This document shows positions 29,954 to 40,370 of a stretch of DNA of 64,000 nucleotides, one piece after another. Numbering within the stretch: position 1 is the stretch's first letter; each line of letters opens with the position of its first letter. The stretch comes from an uncultured bacterium (lineage in GTDB: Bacteria; Pseudomonadota; Alphaproteobacteria; CAJXXZ01; 1604HC), in the NCBI GenBank assembly GCA_913063285.1, contig CAJXXZ010000001.1, forward strand, positions 1 through 64,000. The letters are read 5' to 3'. The translations under genes and the position numbers were made by a program. The notes under the pieces are model-generated. The model was given only the letters and a program-made list of their open reading frames with translations, did not search any database and was not told the DNA's origin.

Positions 29954-31987
29954 TTAATTAATATTTACCATATTACCTTTTACATTAGTAGTTGTACCAT
30001 CAACATTTACTGTCATACCTTTTAAATTAGCAGTATTTTCAGCAGATACATTTACAGAACTTCCTGAAATTTTTACTTTTCCTCCAGATAAGGCAATAGA
30101 CGATGATGCGGATACAGAAAAATCTTTACACTGTACTTTTACACTATCTGAAGTTTTAATTTCAAGACTACCACTATTTAAATTTATTGTATATTTTCCG
30201 TTTTTCACTAATAATTCAATATTACCTTCATTTAATGTTACTTTTTGATGCCCTTTACTTATCTCAATAACAGAATTTCCTTCATCAATTTTCATACTTA
30301 CATCACCTTTTTTTAATTTTGTATAATGATTTCCTTCTTCAATTTCAATTTCTCTACTACCTTTTTTTAATTTTAAAATATCATCGCCTTTTCCATCGAC
30401 TGGCTCATCTTCTGCTAATAACATTTTTTCATAATTACCTCTTTTAATCGTCATTTTATATGATCCACGCTCTATATTTACAGTTTTTGTTCCTTCTATT
30501 CGCATAAAAGCTTCATCTGTTTCATCATCAAAGACTAGTTCATGAAAGCCATCCTTTGTCTTTACACTTTGAGTACGTAATCCAATTTTATGAGCTTCTT
30601 TTTTTGTATCATAAACATAAGTATCATAGCCGTTATATAAACATCCAATAATGATAGGTAAATTTGAATTTCCATTTTCAAAACTTACTAATACCTCTTG
30701 TCCAATTCTTGGTATATAACCATATCCCCAGCTTTTGCCTGCACCACCCCATTGAGCAACTCTAATCCAAGCAAATATATCGTGCTCATCTTTTTTAGCA
30801 TGAATATTCCATCTAAATCTTACCTTTACTCGTCCAAATTCATCGGTATATACCTTACGGTCTTTTTGATCTTTAGGTCCGACTACAACAGCAGATTGTA
30901 AACCAATAATTTGAGGTGACGGTAATAATTTTGGTTTAAATACATTTTTTTCAAGCATTAAATTAGCAGAAACTGCGTATTGACTCCTATTATAATTATG
31001 CAACTGATTTATCTCTGTTTTAAACTTTGTTTGAAACTCACTATTATTTAAAAAATGATTAAAAGAAACTCGACTCATTGAATGTGTAACTGACTCGACA
31101 TAATATTTTTGATTTAATTGTTTACATGAATGCTCATTCATGAAAAATAAAGCGCCGGCATATATAGGCAAAGCTGTATTACATTTATATTGTATAGATC
31201 TACATTTTAAACTTGCATCAAAATTATTGGATAATTTTTGTGCTTCTTCATCATTTAATACATTTTCATCATATATTTCTTCTAAATTATTTCCTTTACT
31301 TGAGTGTTGTATCGAAGTTTTTGGATTACCATAATCATATCCAATAATTTGATTACCTAATTCGATATTTGTAAAGCAAGAATTAAAATAATGAAAAAGA
31401 TTAGCATGAATTTTGCTAGAATTATTCATCTTAAATTCTTCTAAACTTGACATCGAATCAGTAAATACTATCGTTTCTTTGTTTGAATTTTTAAAATAGA
31501 AAAAAATACCATGATAAGCTGTTAATCGTAAAATAAAATCATATACAGTTTCTGCATATTGTACACAAATTTTTAATTTTTCATCTTTTTGAATTTTAAT
31601 TTCAACTGTTAATTTTGAAATATGAGATAATGATTCTTTTATAATTTGGCTAATTGTTTTATCCTGAAAAATTACATATTTTTTTCTTTGAGAAGCATGC
31701 CAAAATAAAGGTCGTATTTCATAACGGTATATAAAATATTCAAGTGAATTTGGTGCATGAAAATCCATCCATTCGGTAATGATTCCACTTCTTACAAACG
31801 AATATTGACAATTCTTATGTTTATTTTCAACCTTAACAACAACTTGTTTTCCTGCACAATTTGTAATTTTATGATCAGATACAATATCCATTTGAATAGA
31901 ATATGCTCTTGATAATTGATCTTGCATAAAAAAATTTACAACAGTACATTTCTTCCAACAATTTGAAATAGCGTTTATATCAAACAT
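29954..31987 (-). CDS. vgrG: VgrG/TssI type VI secretion spike protein
   Basis: 'DEFGRVKVRFRWN', 'WIRVAQWGGAGKSWGYGYIPRIGQEVLVSFENGN...PIIIGCLYNG' and repetitive beta C-terminus. Confidence 0.95.
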   Translation of the reverse strand: MFDINAISNCWKKCTVVNFFMQDQLSRAYSIQMDIVSDHKITNCAGKQVVVKVENKHKNCQYSFVRSGIITEWMDFHAPNSLEYFIYRYEIRPLFWHASQRKKYVIFQDKTISQIIKESLSHISKLTVEIKIQKDEKLKICVQYAETVYDFILRLTAYHGIFFYFKNSNKETIVFTDSMSSLEEFKMNNSSKIHANLFHYFNSCFTNIELGNQIIGYDYGNPKTSIQHSSKGNNLEEIYDENVLNDEEAQKLSNNFDASLKCRSIQYKCNTALPIYAGALFFMNEHSCKQLNQKYYVESVTHSMSRVSFNHFLNNSEFQTKFKTEINQLHNYNRSQYAVSANLMLEKNVFKPKLLPSPQIIGLQSAVVVGPKDQKDRKVYTDEFGRVKVRFRWNIHAKKDEHDIFAWIRVAQWGGAGKSWGYGYIPRIGQEVLVSFENGNSNLPIIIGCLYNGYDTYVYDTKKEAHKIGLRTQSVKTKDGFHELVFDDETDEAFMRIEGTKTVNIERGSYKMTIKRGNYEKMLLAEDEPVDGKGDDILKLKKGSREIEIEEGNHYTKLKKGDVSMKIDEGNSVIEISKGHQKVTLNEGNIELLVKNGKYTINLNSGSLEIKTSDSVKVQCKDFSVSASSSIALSGGKVKISGSSVNVSAENTANLKGMTVNVDGTTTNVKGNMVNIN

Positions 31988-32062
31988 TGTTGCAAACTAA
32001 ACCTTTTTTGCTAAAAAATCTAGATTAATCTCAATTTAACTTTTATGTGCTATTTTATAAAT

Positions 32063-32866
32063 ATGACGTATACAAACTTACAGCTTAAATATATAAAAAG
32101 CAATGGAGGTAAGGGCAATTTCGATATTAAATTTACCTCTAAAGGTGTTTCTCATATTAGAAACGATAAAATTCTTAGTAATCCAATTTTACGAGAGTTA
32201 GCACAAATAGAACTTGTTTTTAGAAGTACAGAGAAAAAATTTTCCATGGATGAATTTGGTAACATAATTTTAATTACTCCTTTAGGAAAAAGTGACTTTG
32301 TTTCTTGTAGTAATACAAATCAACAAAGAACAGTGTTTCCAAAGCGTGATAGTAATGGAATAGTGGATGAGGGAGTACTGACTCAATTAATAGCTTGGCA
32401 TGATTCACGACATTTACTGCAAATTTTCAAGCATGTACATGATTTTTTTAAACAAGCACATGAAGATCAATCAAAAGCAATAAAAAAATTAATTGAAGTG
32501 ATTCCGCCAAAAATCATTTTTGAAGATGAAAATGATACTTTAGAAAAAGCTCTGACATATGATGAAGAAACAAAAAGCTATTTTATAGATGTATCAAAGA
32601 TTTCCGAGCACACTTCTGATCTAATTGAATTTTTTCATAAATGCTATCCGTATACCAAAGTCAAAGAAGAATGGTCAGTAGCTAATGAATTTTATGTCAA
32701 ATTAACGGCTAAAATACAAAGTAGAGACATGACAGTGAGAGGCAGCATTATAGGCTCAACTTTAATTGGAATGTTAAAAATGGGAGGTGTAGCATTAACA
32801 TCAGGAGATTCTTCAAATGCAATAAAAATTGTATCTAGTGTAGTAAAAACAGTAGCAGGTATTTAA
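32063..32866 (+). CDS. orphan protein divergent from vgrG
   Basis: Start at ATG 32063 (ORF track starts at 32045); no recognised family; Gly-rich hydrophobic C-terminus 'GSIIGSTLIGMLKMGGVALTSGD'. Confidence 0.65.
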   Translation: MTYTNLQLKYIKSNGGKGNFDIKFTSKGVSHIRNDKILSNPILRELAQIELVFRSTEKKFSMDEFGNIILITPLGKSDFVSCSNTNQQRTVFPKRDSNGIVDEGVLTQLIAWHDSRHLLQIFKHVHDFFKQAHEDQSKAIKKLIEVIPPKIIFEDENDTLEKALTYDEETKSYFIDVSKISEHTSDLIEFFHKCYPYTKVKEEWSVANEFYVKLTAKIQSRDMTVRGSIIGSTLIGMLKMGGVALTSGDSSNAIKIVSSVVKTVAGI

Positions 32867-32928
32867 ATAACTATTACTATTGCTAATCATATAAAAATAT
32901 GGCAGAATTCATTTGTTGGTGAACATTT

Positions 32929-34095
32929 ATGAATGAATCAAAAAAATTAGATAATGTTGCAGAAACCGTTTCTCAAGAGCAACAAAAACTATATGAAAGA
33001 ATATCCGTACCTAATATGTTTAATGAAAATATGTATTATGGATATCAAAGTAAGCATAGTAACCTTAGAATGTCTGGATATATTTTTCAACAACATAAAA
33101 ACGTTGATATATTAAATCTTGGCAAAACGCATGCTCTTTTTAAGCTAGCTCTAGATGCACTGAGAAAATGTGTAGCAAGACGAGGCAGAGTATTATTTGT
33201 AGGAACTGAACCTCACTCACAGGATATTGTAAAGGAAGCAGCTAAAAAATGCGCTCAATATTTTGTTTCCAAGAGATGGTTAGGAGGTTTTTTAACTAAC
33301 TGGTCAACAGTATTTAGATCTATTCAAACCATGAAAAATATCAAGTCAGAAATAGAATCTGTAGAAAAGGGAATTACAAAACTTACAAAAAAGGAAAAAT
33401 TATCACTAAATAAAAAGTATGATAAATTTTACAGCTTCTTTGAAGGAATATATAATATAGGAGAGCGTCCAAATATGTTGGTAATAACATCTTATAAAGA
33501 ATTAACAGCAATACGTGAATCCATTAAAATTTCAATTCCTGCAGTTGTTTTGTTAGATACAAATGCAGATCCTGAAGAAATAAAATATCCAGTTCCTGGT
33601 AATGATGCATCTATCATGTCAACCGAGCTATTCTGTGATGCATGTGCAGAAGCTTGCTTACTAGGTCTACAAGATGAAGCAAAAAATCGAGAAATATCCA
33701 AAAAGAGAGCAGAGGAAAGAGGAGAAAGAGGAGAAAAAGCACAAAATACTAAACCTCAAACACCAAAACCTAATTTTAAAAGAAACACAGAAAGAAAGGC
33801 TGGAGGATTTGAAGAAAGAAACTTTTCCTCAAGATCAACTAATTTTACTAATAGATCAAGACCTCAAAACACACTACAAAAAAATGTAGAACAAAACAAA
33901 TTAAATGAAAGTGAAATAACATCAAAAGCAGGAAAAAGCACCTTAAGAAGGTCAGAAACAAAAAATGTGGAAATAAAACATGAGGAAAAAAAAGATACTT
34001 TTAAAAATAAAAATATAAATGAAGAAATGAAATCAAAAGATACTAACCAAAATAAAAGTATAAATAAAGAAGCGAAATCAAAGGAGACAAAATGA
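32929..34095 (+). CDS. rpsB: 30S ribosomal protein S2 with about 125-aa basic C-terminal extension
   Basis: 'RWLGGFLTNWSTV', 'PAVVLLDTNADPEEIKYPVPGNDAS' S2 motifs, then K/N/E/R-rich tail. Confidence 0.95.
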   Translation: MNESKKLDNVAETVSQEQQKLYERISVPNMFNENMYYGYQSKHSNLRMSGYIFQQHKNVDILNLGKTHALFKLALDALRKCVARRGRVLFVGTEPHSQDIVKEAAKKCAQYFVSKRWLGGFLTNWSTVFRSIQTMKNIKSEIESVEKGITKLTKKEKLSLNKKYDKFYSFFEGIYNIGERPNMLVITSYKELTAIRESIKISIPAVVLLDTNADPEEIKYPVPGNDASIMSTELFCDACAEACLLGLQDEAKNREISKKRAEERGERGEKAQNTKPQTPKPNFKRNTERKAGGFEERNFSSRSTNFTNRSRPQNTLQKNVEQNKLNESEITSKAGKSTLRRSETKNVEIKHEEKKDTFKNKNINEEMKSKDTNQNKSINKEAKSKETK

Positions 34096-35033
34096 CAACA
34101 AATGAAAGATTACTTGTAGTAAAAAAATTACGTAAATATACTGGAGCAGGACTTGCTGATTGTTTAAAAGCATTAAAATCATGTAATGATGATGAAGCAG
34201 AAGCAGCTAAAATATTATATGAAAAAGGACTAGCAAAAAACAAAAAAAGAGAAATGCGCTCTACCACAGAAGGTGTAGCATGTATTGCAATAAAATCAAA
34301 TAGAGTCTGTGTTTTTGCACTAAAATGTGAAACCGATTTTGTAGCAAAAAATGCAGAGTTTTTAAATCTAGCAAATTATATAAGGGAAATTTCTTTAAAA
34401 TATGATTCTTCCAAGTCTCTTTTGTCTGCTTTAGTTCAAGATAATAAATCTAATGACGAAGCCTTTCAAAAAACATTAGAAAAAATGAGTAAATGTATTA
34501 ATCACGAATCAGTATCTGTTGAAAAAATAATTGCTCAATTTTCTGTACTTATAACCGAAAAACTCGTATTATCAGAATTTAATACTTTTGATGTATCAAA
34601 TTCCAATTCTATTGGATACTATGTTCATCGTCCTGTAAGTATTTACAAACATATCGGTCCACGAATCGCATTAGTAATTTTTGAAGGTAAGCTAGAAGAA
34701 ACAATTGCAAATAAAATTGCAATGCAGATCGTTGCTAATCCACCCTGTGAGATTGAGATACATAAAAGCAATGATGAAAGTAATGGTGAAAGTAGTTTAA
34801 ATTCAAATATTAAAAATGAGCAGAATAATGAAAATACAAATACTATAGATAATTCTGAAACCAATGACTTAAATACAGGTGAAACAAACAATAATAATGA
34901 GAAGGATCAGATGAAAACATTTTTAGATATGGAGTATGTAGGCAGTGAAACATCTCAATCTATAAAAGATGTTCTAGAAAAAAACAAAGTAAGTATAAAA
35001 AATTATGTATATATATCAATTCCTATTGATTAA
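34092..35033 (+). CDS. tsf: elongation factor Ts with acidic Asn-rich insertion
   Basis: 'VKKLRKYTGAGLADCLKAL', 'CETDFVAKN', insertion 'SNDESNGESSLNSNIKNEQNNENTNTIDNSETNDLNTGETNNNNEKD'. Confidence 0.95.
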   Translation: MTTNERLLVVKKLRKYTGAGLADCLKALKSCNDDEAEAAKILYEKGLAKNKKREMRSTTEGVACIAIKSNRVCVFALKCETDFVAKNAEFLNLANYIREISLKYDSSKSLLSALVQDNKSNDEAFQKTLEKMSKCINHESVSVEKIIAQFSVLITEKLVLSEFNTFDVSNSNSIGYYVHRPVSIYKHIGPRIALVIFEGKLEETIANKIAMQIVANPPCEIEIHKSNDESNGESSLNSNIKNEQNNENTNTIDNSETNDLNTGETNNNNEKDQMKTFLDMEYVGSETSQSIKDVLEKNKVSIKNYVYISIPID

Positions 35034-35243
35034 TATTTATTTTTGTAAATTTAAAATCTTAAAAAATATTAAAATCATACATCGTATATTTTAAAAAATA
35101 TTTTCAGTTAACATTGATAATCAGAATTATATTTACTTAAATAGTTTATTATCAATATGTAATTTAAAACCAATTCTAATTTAGAACTATTTTTTCATAT
35201 TCAATATTGCAATTCATTACAGCATATAATATATTATTGTTGT

Positions 35244-35316
35244 GGCGGGGTAGCTCAGTTGGCAGAGCAACGGGATCATAATCCGTGTGTCGGGAGTTCG
35301 AGCCTCCCCCTCGCTA
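35244..35316 (+). tRNA. tRNA-Met (CAT), elongator-type
   Basis: Cloverleaf; anticodon loop ATCATAA; lacks the initiator GGG/CCC anticodon stem. Confidence 0.88.
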
Positions 35317-35362
35317 TAAATCATTTACTTCTTGTAAATTAGAAAAAAAGAAGTGATATCTA

Positions 35363-35436
35363 GGGCGTTTAGCTCAGTCCGGTAGAGCATCTGACTCTTA
35401 ATCAGCTGGTCGTAGGTTCGAATCCTACAACGCCTG
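35363..35436 (+). tRNA. tRNA-Lys (CTT)
   Basis: Cloverleaf; anticodon loop CTCTTAA. Confidence 0.92.
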
Positions 35437-35683
35437 CTTTATAATATTGTTATCAAATTGATTTAAATCAGCTCATAATTAAAAAAATAAATTTTCGTCC
35501 AAATTTATCAAAGTTTATGTATTAATTTTTGCATTAATTGTATATTAATTTTATAAAATAATTTATGCTTAAATGATTAAATATAATGTATATTTTTTTA
35601 ATTAAAAATTAATAAAATGTTATATTATTGATATCAGTAATATAATTTTAATAGATTTTAAATATAATTAAGGTGGAGGCTAT

Positions 35684-36088
35684 ATGTTTAAAGGATTATA
35701 TATGCGAGTAAAGGACACATTCAACATAATATGGAGTAATATCATTGTTTACCCCACACCGAGTGCAAAATCATCATTATCTCAAAATTCAATAGCCACA
35801 ACTTCAACAACTACAAAAATAGCCAAACCCACTTTAAATTCACTAACTAGCTCTGTTAGTTCATCTCCAGCCACAAGCGAATCATTGAAAATTGATGTAG
35901 GATCGTACACAAAATCAGCTTTTGATCTTTTTTCTTCAATTGATATTAATAATTGGATATATTTTATTGCTGGTATGATAGTAGGCATTTTATGTATGCA
36001 AATCTATATCAGATATTCCCGTAGATCTAATCGTGGATGCTGTCAACTAAGATCTAAATTAGCTCAATGGGGATTTATGAGTCTATAA
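35684..36088 (+). CDS. orphan Ser/Thr-rich single-TM protein
   Basis: 'aggtggag' SD upstream; TM 'WIYFIAGMIVGILCMQIYI'. Confidence 0.6.
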   Translation: MFKGLYMRVKDTFNIIWSNIIVYPTPSAKSSLSQNSIATTSTTTKIAKPTLNSLTSSVSSSPATSESLKIDVGSYTKSAFDLFSSIDINNWIYFIAGMIVGILCMQIYIRYSRRSNRGCCQLRSKLAQWGFMSL

Positions 36089-36186
36089 ATTCAAGACTTA
36101 TAATTTTTGATAATTTCAATACCATTTTTTTAATACATTGAAATTATTATAATTGATTAATAAAAAAATATATGTGATAATTTGCT

Positions 36187-37128
36187 GTGTCAAATACTCT
36201 TTCTAAATACTTTAAACAATTTTGGAATTTTTGTGTTGAAAGACCAATTTTATTTTCAATAATGTTTGCAGTACATCTTTATATTAATAATTTATTAATT
36301 AGCAAATACATAATCATTGATAAATTTACACTTATGTCAATTAGATTTTTTATTTCATTACTAGTGTTAATTCCATTTTTTCAAGAATATAATATAAAAA
36401 CAATCATTTCATCTCCATGCTTATCACTTCATATTGCAAGAGCATGTTCAAGCGTAATCATAGTGGCAAGTACATACTATGCTTATCAATCGTTACCTCT
36501 ATCAATTGGCTCGGCCGTAGGAATGTCCGAACCATTATTTGTAGGATTAATTACTATATTTAAAGGACATAAATTATCACTACAAAGATGGATTTCTTTA
36601 ATTGCTGGTTATATAGGATTAATTATGATTTCTAATATATTTTTCAAACCAATTGAACTACATAGTAATTTTACGGTGCCAATTATAGTATTTCTAGGTG
36701 CAAATTCACTTTGTGCATTGATGGGATTTTTAATTCAAGATATTAGAGCAATAGAAAATGAAGCAAAAACCGAAAATCGACTAATAGATACTCGATTATT
36801 ATTTTTAAATCATATCGTTATAATAATTGGATCTTTAATTTGCAGACAGATATTAATATTTAATGAAATATCTGTCAATGCATTTAGTGATTTATGGCTA
36901 TGTTTTGATAAAATCATTTTACTTTCTGTTTCCGGAGCTATTGGATCTATTTTAATTATCAATACATTTCGATACCTACATCCAACAACTCATGCACTAT
37001 GTCAAAATATTCGCTCTGCTGCAGCAATTTTGACTGGAATATTATTTTTCAATGAACCTATTACTACATTACAATTGACTGGTTGTGTAATTTTGTTGTT
37101 AAGCATATTTTCATTAAAAAGAAAATAA
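36187..37128 (+). CDS. EamA/DMT superfamily transporter
   Basis: 313 aa, about 10 TM helices, 'ARACSSVIIVASTYYAYQSLPLSIGSAVGMSEPLFVGL'. Confidence 0.85.
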   Translation: MSNTLSKYFKQFWNFCVERPILFSIMFAVHLYINNLLISKYIIIDKFTLMSIRFFISLLVLIPFFQEYNIKTIISSPCLSLHIARACSSVIIVASTYYAYQSLPLSIGSAVGMSEPLFVGLITIFKGHKLSLQRWISLIAGYIGLIMISNIFFKPIELHSNFTVPIIVFLGANSLCALMGFLIQDIRAIENEAKTENRLIDTRLLFLNHIVIIIGSLICRQILIFNEISVNAFSDLWLCFDKIILLSVSGAIGSILIINTFRYLHPTTHALCQNIRSAAAILTGILFFNEPITTLQLTGCVILLLSIFSLKRK

Positions 37129-37199
37129 TCTCAAATTACTTGTTGTAAAAGTAAAAAATGAATACTGAAAAAATAAACTTTAATGTATAACTCAAAATA

Positions 37200-37312
37200 T
37201 AATTTAAAAAAATAACTCAAAATATGATATAAAATATAATTTAAAATATAATTTAAAATATGATTTAAAATATGATTTAAAATATGATTTAAAATATGAT
37301 TTAAAAAATTTT
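37200..37312. repeat. 12-bp AT minisatellite (AAAATATRATTT)n
   Basis: About 8 near-identical units upstream of rpiB. Confidence 0.85.
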
Positions 37313-37375
37313 ACTATTTTTATTAAAAATATATTAGTCTTTACATGTTGAATATTTCAATTTAAAATTTTATCT

Positions 37376-37492
37376 ATGACCAATAAGCAAAGATTCATCA
37401 TAGCTATAATCTGGATATTCATAGGAGCTGTGGTTTCTAAATATACAGGATCAGCTCTACATACATATCAAGAAGCAAGTGAAATTGATTAA
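37376..37492 (+). CDS. 38-aa small membrane protein overlapping the rpiB start
   Basis: MTNKQRFIIAIIWIFIGAVVSKYTGSALHTYQEASEID; below ORF-track cutoff; overlaps GTG start of rpiB. Confidence 0.4.
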   Translation: MTNKQRFIIAIIWIFIGAVVSKYTGSALHTYQEASEID

Positions 37493-38078
37493 TTTACTTA
37501 TTGGCTCAGATCATAGAGGTTATCAACTTAAATCTGATATATTATATCTTATACAAAATATGCACTTAAATAACTACAAAAATTTAAATCAAATCAAAAA
37601 AATGAAATTAAATTCAAATGACACTTTTGCGGAAGAAAAAAACAATATTATTACACATGATATAGGATGTTATTCATTAACAGAAGTGTGTGATTATCCA
37701 ATTATCGTAAAAGAAATGCATAAAAGATGGATTACCAATGCAAGAGGAATACTAATTTGTGGTAGTGGAATAGGTATGAGTATTGCCGCAAATAGATTTT
37801 CTAAATTTAGAGCAGCTTTATGCACTTCAGAAAATATGATTTATTCTGCTAGACAACATAATGATGTTAATATTTTAGTTTTATCTGCGCAACATTTTTT
37901 AAAAATTGAAAACACCAAACAATCTAAATCAAAATTAAATATGCAGTTCAATAAAGATGAAAAAACAAATTATATGCATTATCTTGCAGAATATATTACA
38001 GCATTTTTATATACTGATTTTGAATTATCACCTCGTCACATTCGTCGAGTTCAACAATTGTCAAATATAAACTTATAA
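37479..38078 (+). CDS. rpiB: ribose-5-phosphate isomerase B (with insertions)
   Basis: 'IGSDHRGYQLK', 'GILICGSGIGMSIAANRFSKFRAALC', 'SARQHNDVNILVLSA'. Confidence 0.88.
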   Translation: MKLINLLIGSDHRGYQLKSDILYLIQNMHLNNYKNLNQIKKMKLNSNDTFAEEKNNIITHDIGCYSLTEVCDYPIIVKEMHKRWITNARGILICGSGIGMSIAANRFSKFRAALCTSENMIYSARQHNDVNILVLSAQHFLKIENTKQSKSKLNMQFNKDEKTNYMHYLAEYITAFLYTDFELSPRHIRRVQQLSNINL

Positions 38079-38155
38079 AAATTTTTTATCAAAAATGCCA
38101 TTTGTAATATTATTGAGCATATATATAATTGTTATGTTATGGTACAACAAAATAT

Positions 38156-38617
38156 ATGAATACAATTTTAGGAATTGATCCAGGATTAGGAAAAACTGGA
38201 TGGGGAGTTGTCAAAAATATAAAAGGAAAAACTAAACATATAGCACATGGTATTATAAAACCAAAGATGAAAGGTACACTTTCAGGTAGACTATCGCACT
38301 TATCCATAAATGTCGCATATTTATTAAAAATATATGAACCAAATATTGTAATCGTTGAAGATGCATTTTTTGGAGTTAATCCATCTTCTACATTACGGCT
38401 TGGAATGGCATGTGGAGCAATATTAGCAAGTGTAGGAGAAGCAAATATTGATCTTTTACAATATTCTTCTCGTCTGGTAAAGCAAAAAGTTACCGGTAAT
38501 GGCGGATCATCTAAAGAAGAAGTGCAAGAATTTGTATTACAGCAATTAAAACTTGAAAAAATTGAAGTAATAGATTCAAGTGATGCTTTGGCGATTGCTT
38601 TATCGGGAATTTCATAA
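38156..38617 (+). CDS. ruvC: Holliday junction endonuclease RuvC
   Basis: 'ILGIDPGLGKTGWGVV', 'VEDAFFGVNPSSTLRLGMACGA', 'SSDALAIAL'; start moved from 38129 to ATG 38156. Confidence 0.93.
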   Translation: MNTILGIDPGLGKTGWGVVKNIKGKTKHIAHGIIKPKMKGTLSGRLSHLSINVAYLLKIYEPNIVIVEDAFFGVNPSSTLRLGMACGAILASVGEANIDLLQYSSRLVKQKVTGNGGSSKEEVQEFVLQQLKLEKIEVIDSSDALAIALSGIS

Positions 38618-38972
38618 ATAAATCGTTTAATATACATTTATAAATTTATAAATAAATCTATGATTTAAAATTTAATTCAACATCTTTAACCAAATTTATC
38701 TAATTTACATTATATTGTGATCAATCATTTCTTTTATCATAAATATCAAGTTTAAATTATGCTAAATACAAAAATAAATATTAACTACAAATAAAGTACA
38801 ATTATTGGTTATGAAAAAAAGTTATATTTATAATTTTTAGTATAAAAATATCAGCATAAACTTAGCTATATGTTAAAATAAAACAATTTTTAACATTTAT
38901 GATAAATATTTGCGTTATAATATACAAATTATAAAATTAAAAAATTTGTAAGTTAAATTAGCTTTTCACTTC

Positions 38973-39194
38973 TTGTTTTATAGAAATTTTTGTGATATAT
39001 ATAAATTAATGTTAGCAAATAAAATAACTGGAATCATTTTAGTACTCACAGGTCTATGGATCGCTTTTTCTCCTGTAGATAGTTGTATGATTCGAAAAAA
39101 CGTACTAATACCACTTTTTTCATGTGATGAATTCGTTGCTCGAGCAGTAGGTTTTCTGTTTGCTATACTTGGACTAATGTTTTACATGAAATGA
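38973..39194 (+). CDS. small two-TM membrane protein overlapping the tsaD start
   Basis: 73 aa; hydrophobic; ATGA overlap with tsaD. Confidence 0.5.
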   Translation: MFYRNFCDIYKLMLANKITGIILVLTGLWIAFSPVDSCMIRKNVLIPLFSCDEFVARAVGFLFAILGLMFYMK

Positions 39195-40171
39195 TAGTTT
39201 TAGGTATAGAAAGCAGCTGTGATGATACTTCAATAGCAATTTTAAATAATAATACGCTTTTATCTCACATATGCTCAAGTCAAAATAATAACTCATTTGG
39301 TGGAGTATTTCCCGAATACGCTGCACGTGAACATCTGTCTTCTATTGATCCTACGATGAGAATGAGTTTACAGCAAGCAAAATGCAAGTTAAGCGATATA
39401 GAATGTATAGGAGTAACAAATCGACCTGGATTACTTGGTAGTTTAGTTGTAGGAGTGAGTTATGCAAAGGCTCTATCTTTAGCACATAACATACCAATTA
39501 TTGGTATTCATCATCTGGAAGCACATTTAGTTGTACCACAATATACTCATAATATTCAATTTCCATACGGAGTTATTCTTTTATCTGGAGGACATAGTAT
39601 GATTATATTAGCACATTCATTAGGGCAATATGAAATACTTGGAACGACAAAAGACGATGCTGTTGGAGAGTTATTTGATAAAGTGGCAAGATGTATAGGT
39701 TTAAAACAGCCGGGAGGTCCTGAGATAGAAAAATGTGCTTTACAAGGTAATACGACAATTGACCTGCCTGTTCCACTACGAGGTGATATGTCTTATGATC
39801 TTTCCTTTTCTGGTTTAAAGACTGCTGCTCAACGCAAATGGAATGATGGAGATAAATCCGATATTTATAGAAGTAATTTATGCTTTTCATTACAAAATAC
39901 TATTTATGAAACGTTAAAAGAAAGAATGATGAACGTATGGATGAAATATTGCACAGAAAATTGGGTTTTAGTTGGCGGTGTTGCAGCAAATAAGTATCTG
40001 AGAAATAGATTGCGCGAGCTGTGTGATGAAAATAAACGAAAATTAATTGTTCCTCCAGCAAATCTATGTACAGATAATGGAGTAATGGTTGCATACGCAG
40101 CTTTATTAAGAGCAGAAGATAAATTATATGATGATTTATCTTTACGTCCTTATGCTCGCGCAAAACTATAA
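39191..40171 (+). CDS. tsaD: tRNA N6-adenosine threonylcarbamoyltransferase
   Basis: 'LGIESSCDDTSIAIL', 'GIHHLEAHLVVPQ', 'LVVGVSYAKALS', 'LVGGVAANKYLR'. Confidence 0.96.
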   Translation: MIVLGIESSCDDTSIAILNNNTLLSHICSSQNNNSFGGVFPEYAAREHLSSIDPTMRMSLQQAKCKLSDIECIGVTNRPGLLGSLVVGVSYAKALSLAHNIPIIGIHHLEAHLVVPQYTHNIQFPYGVILLSGGHSMIILAHSLGQYEILGTTKDDAVGELFDKVARCIGLKQPGGPEIEKCALQGNTTIDLPVPLRGDMSYDLSFSGLKTAAQRKWNDGDKSDIYRSNLCFSLQNTIYETLKERMMNVWMKYCTENWVLVGGVAANKYLRNRLRELCDENKRKLIVPPANLCTDNGVMVAYAALLRAEDKLYDDLSLRPYARAKL

Positions 40172-40370
40172 ATTTGTAGTAATTAAATTATCATTCTCAA
40201 CATAAAATAATTTAATAAGATACAAAATTCAACTAGTCATCAACTATATAACTTATATATTAATGAATTAATGCTTATATATACAGATTTATTAAGAACG
40301 AAAAATAAATTATATGATCATTTTTACACTCTTACTCTTGAGTAAAAATTAAATTAATTCTAAACTTTAA

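Noticed and set aside
37200-37312. CRISPR array
   Set aside because: 12-bp direct repeats without spacers; no cas genes in the window.
38137-38637. 166-aa - strand ORF opposite ruvC
   Set aside because: ruvC on + has unambiguous motifs; the antisense ORF has none.
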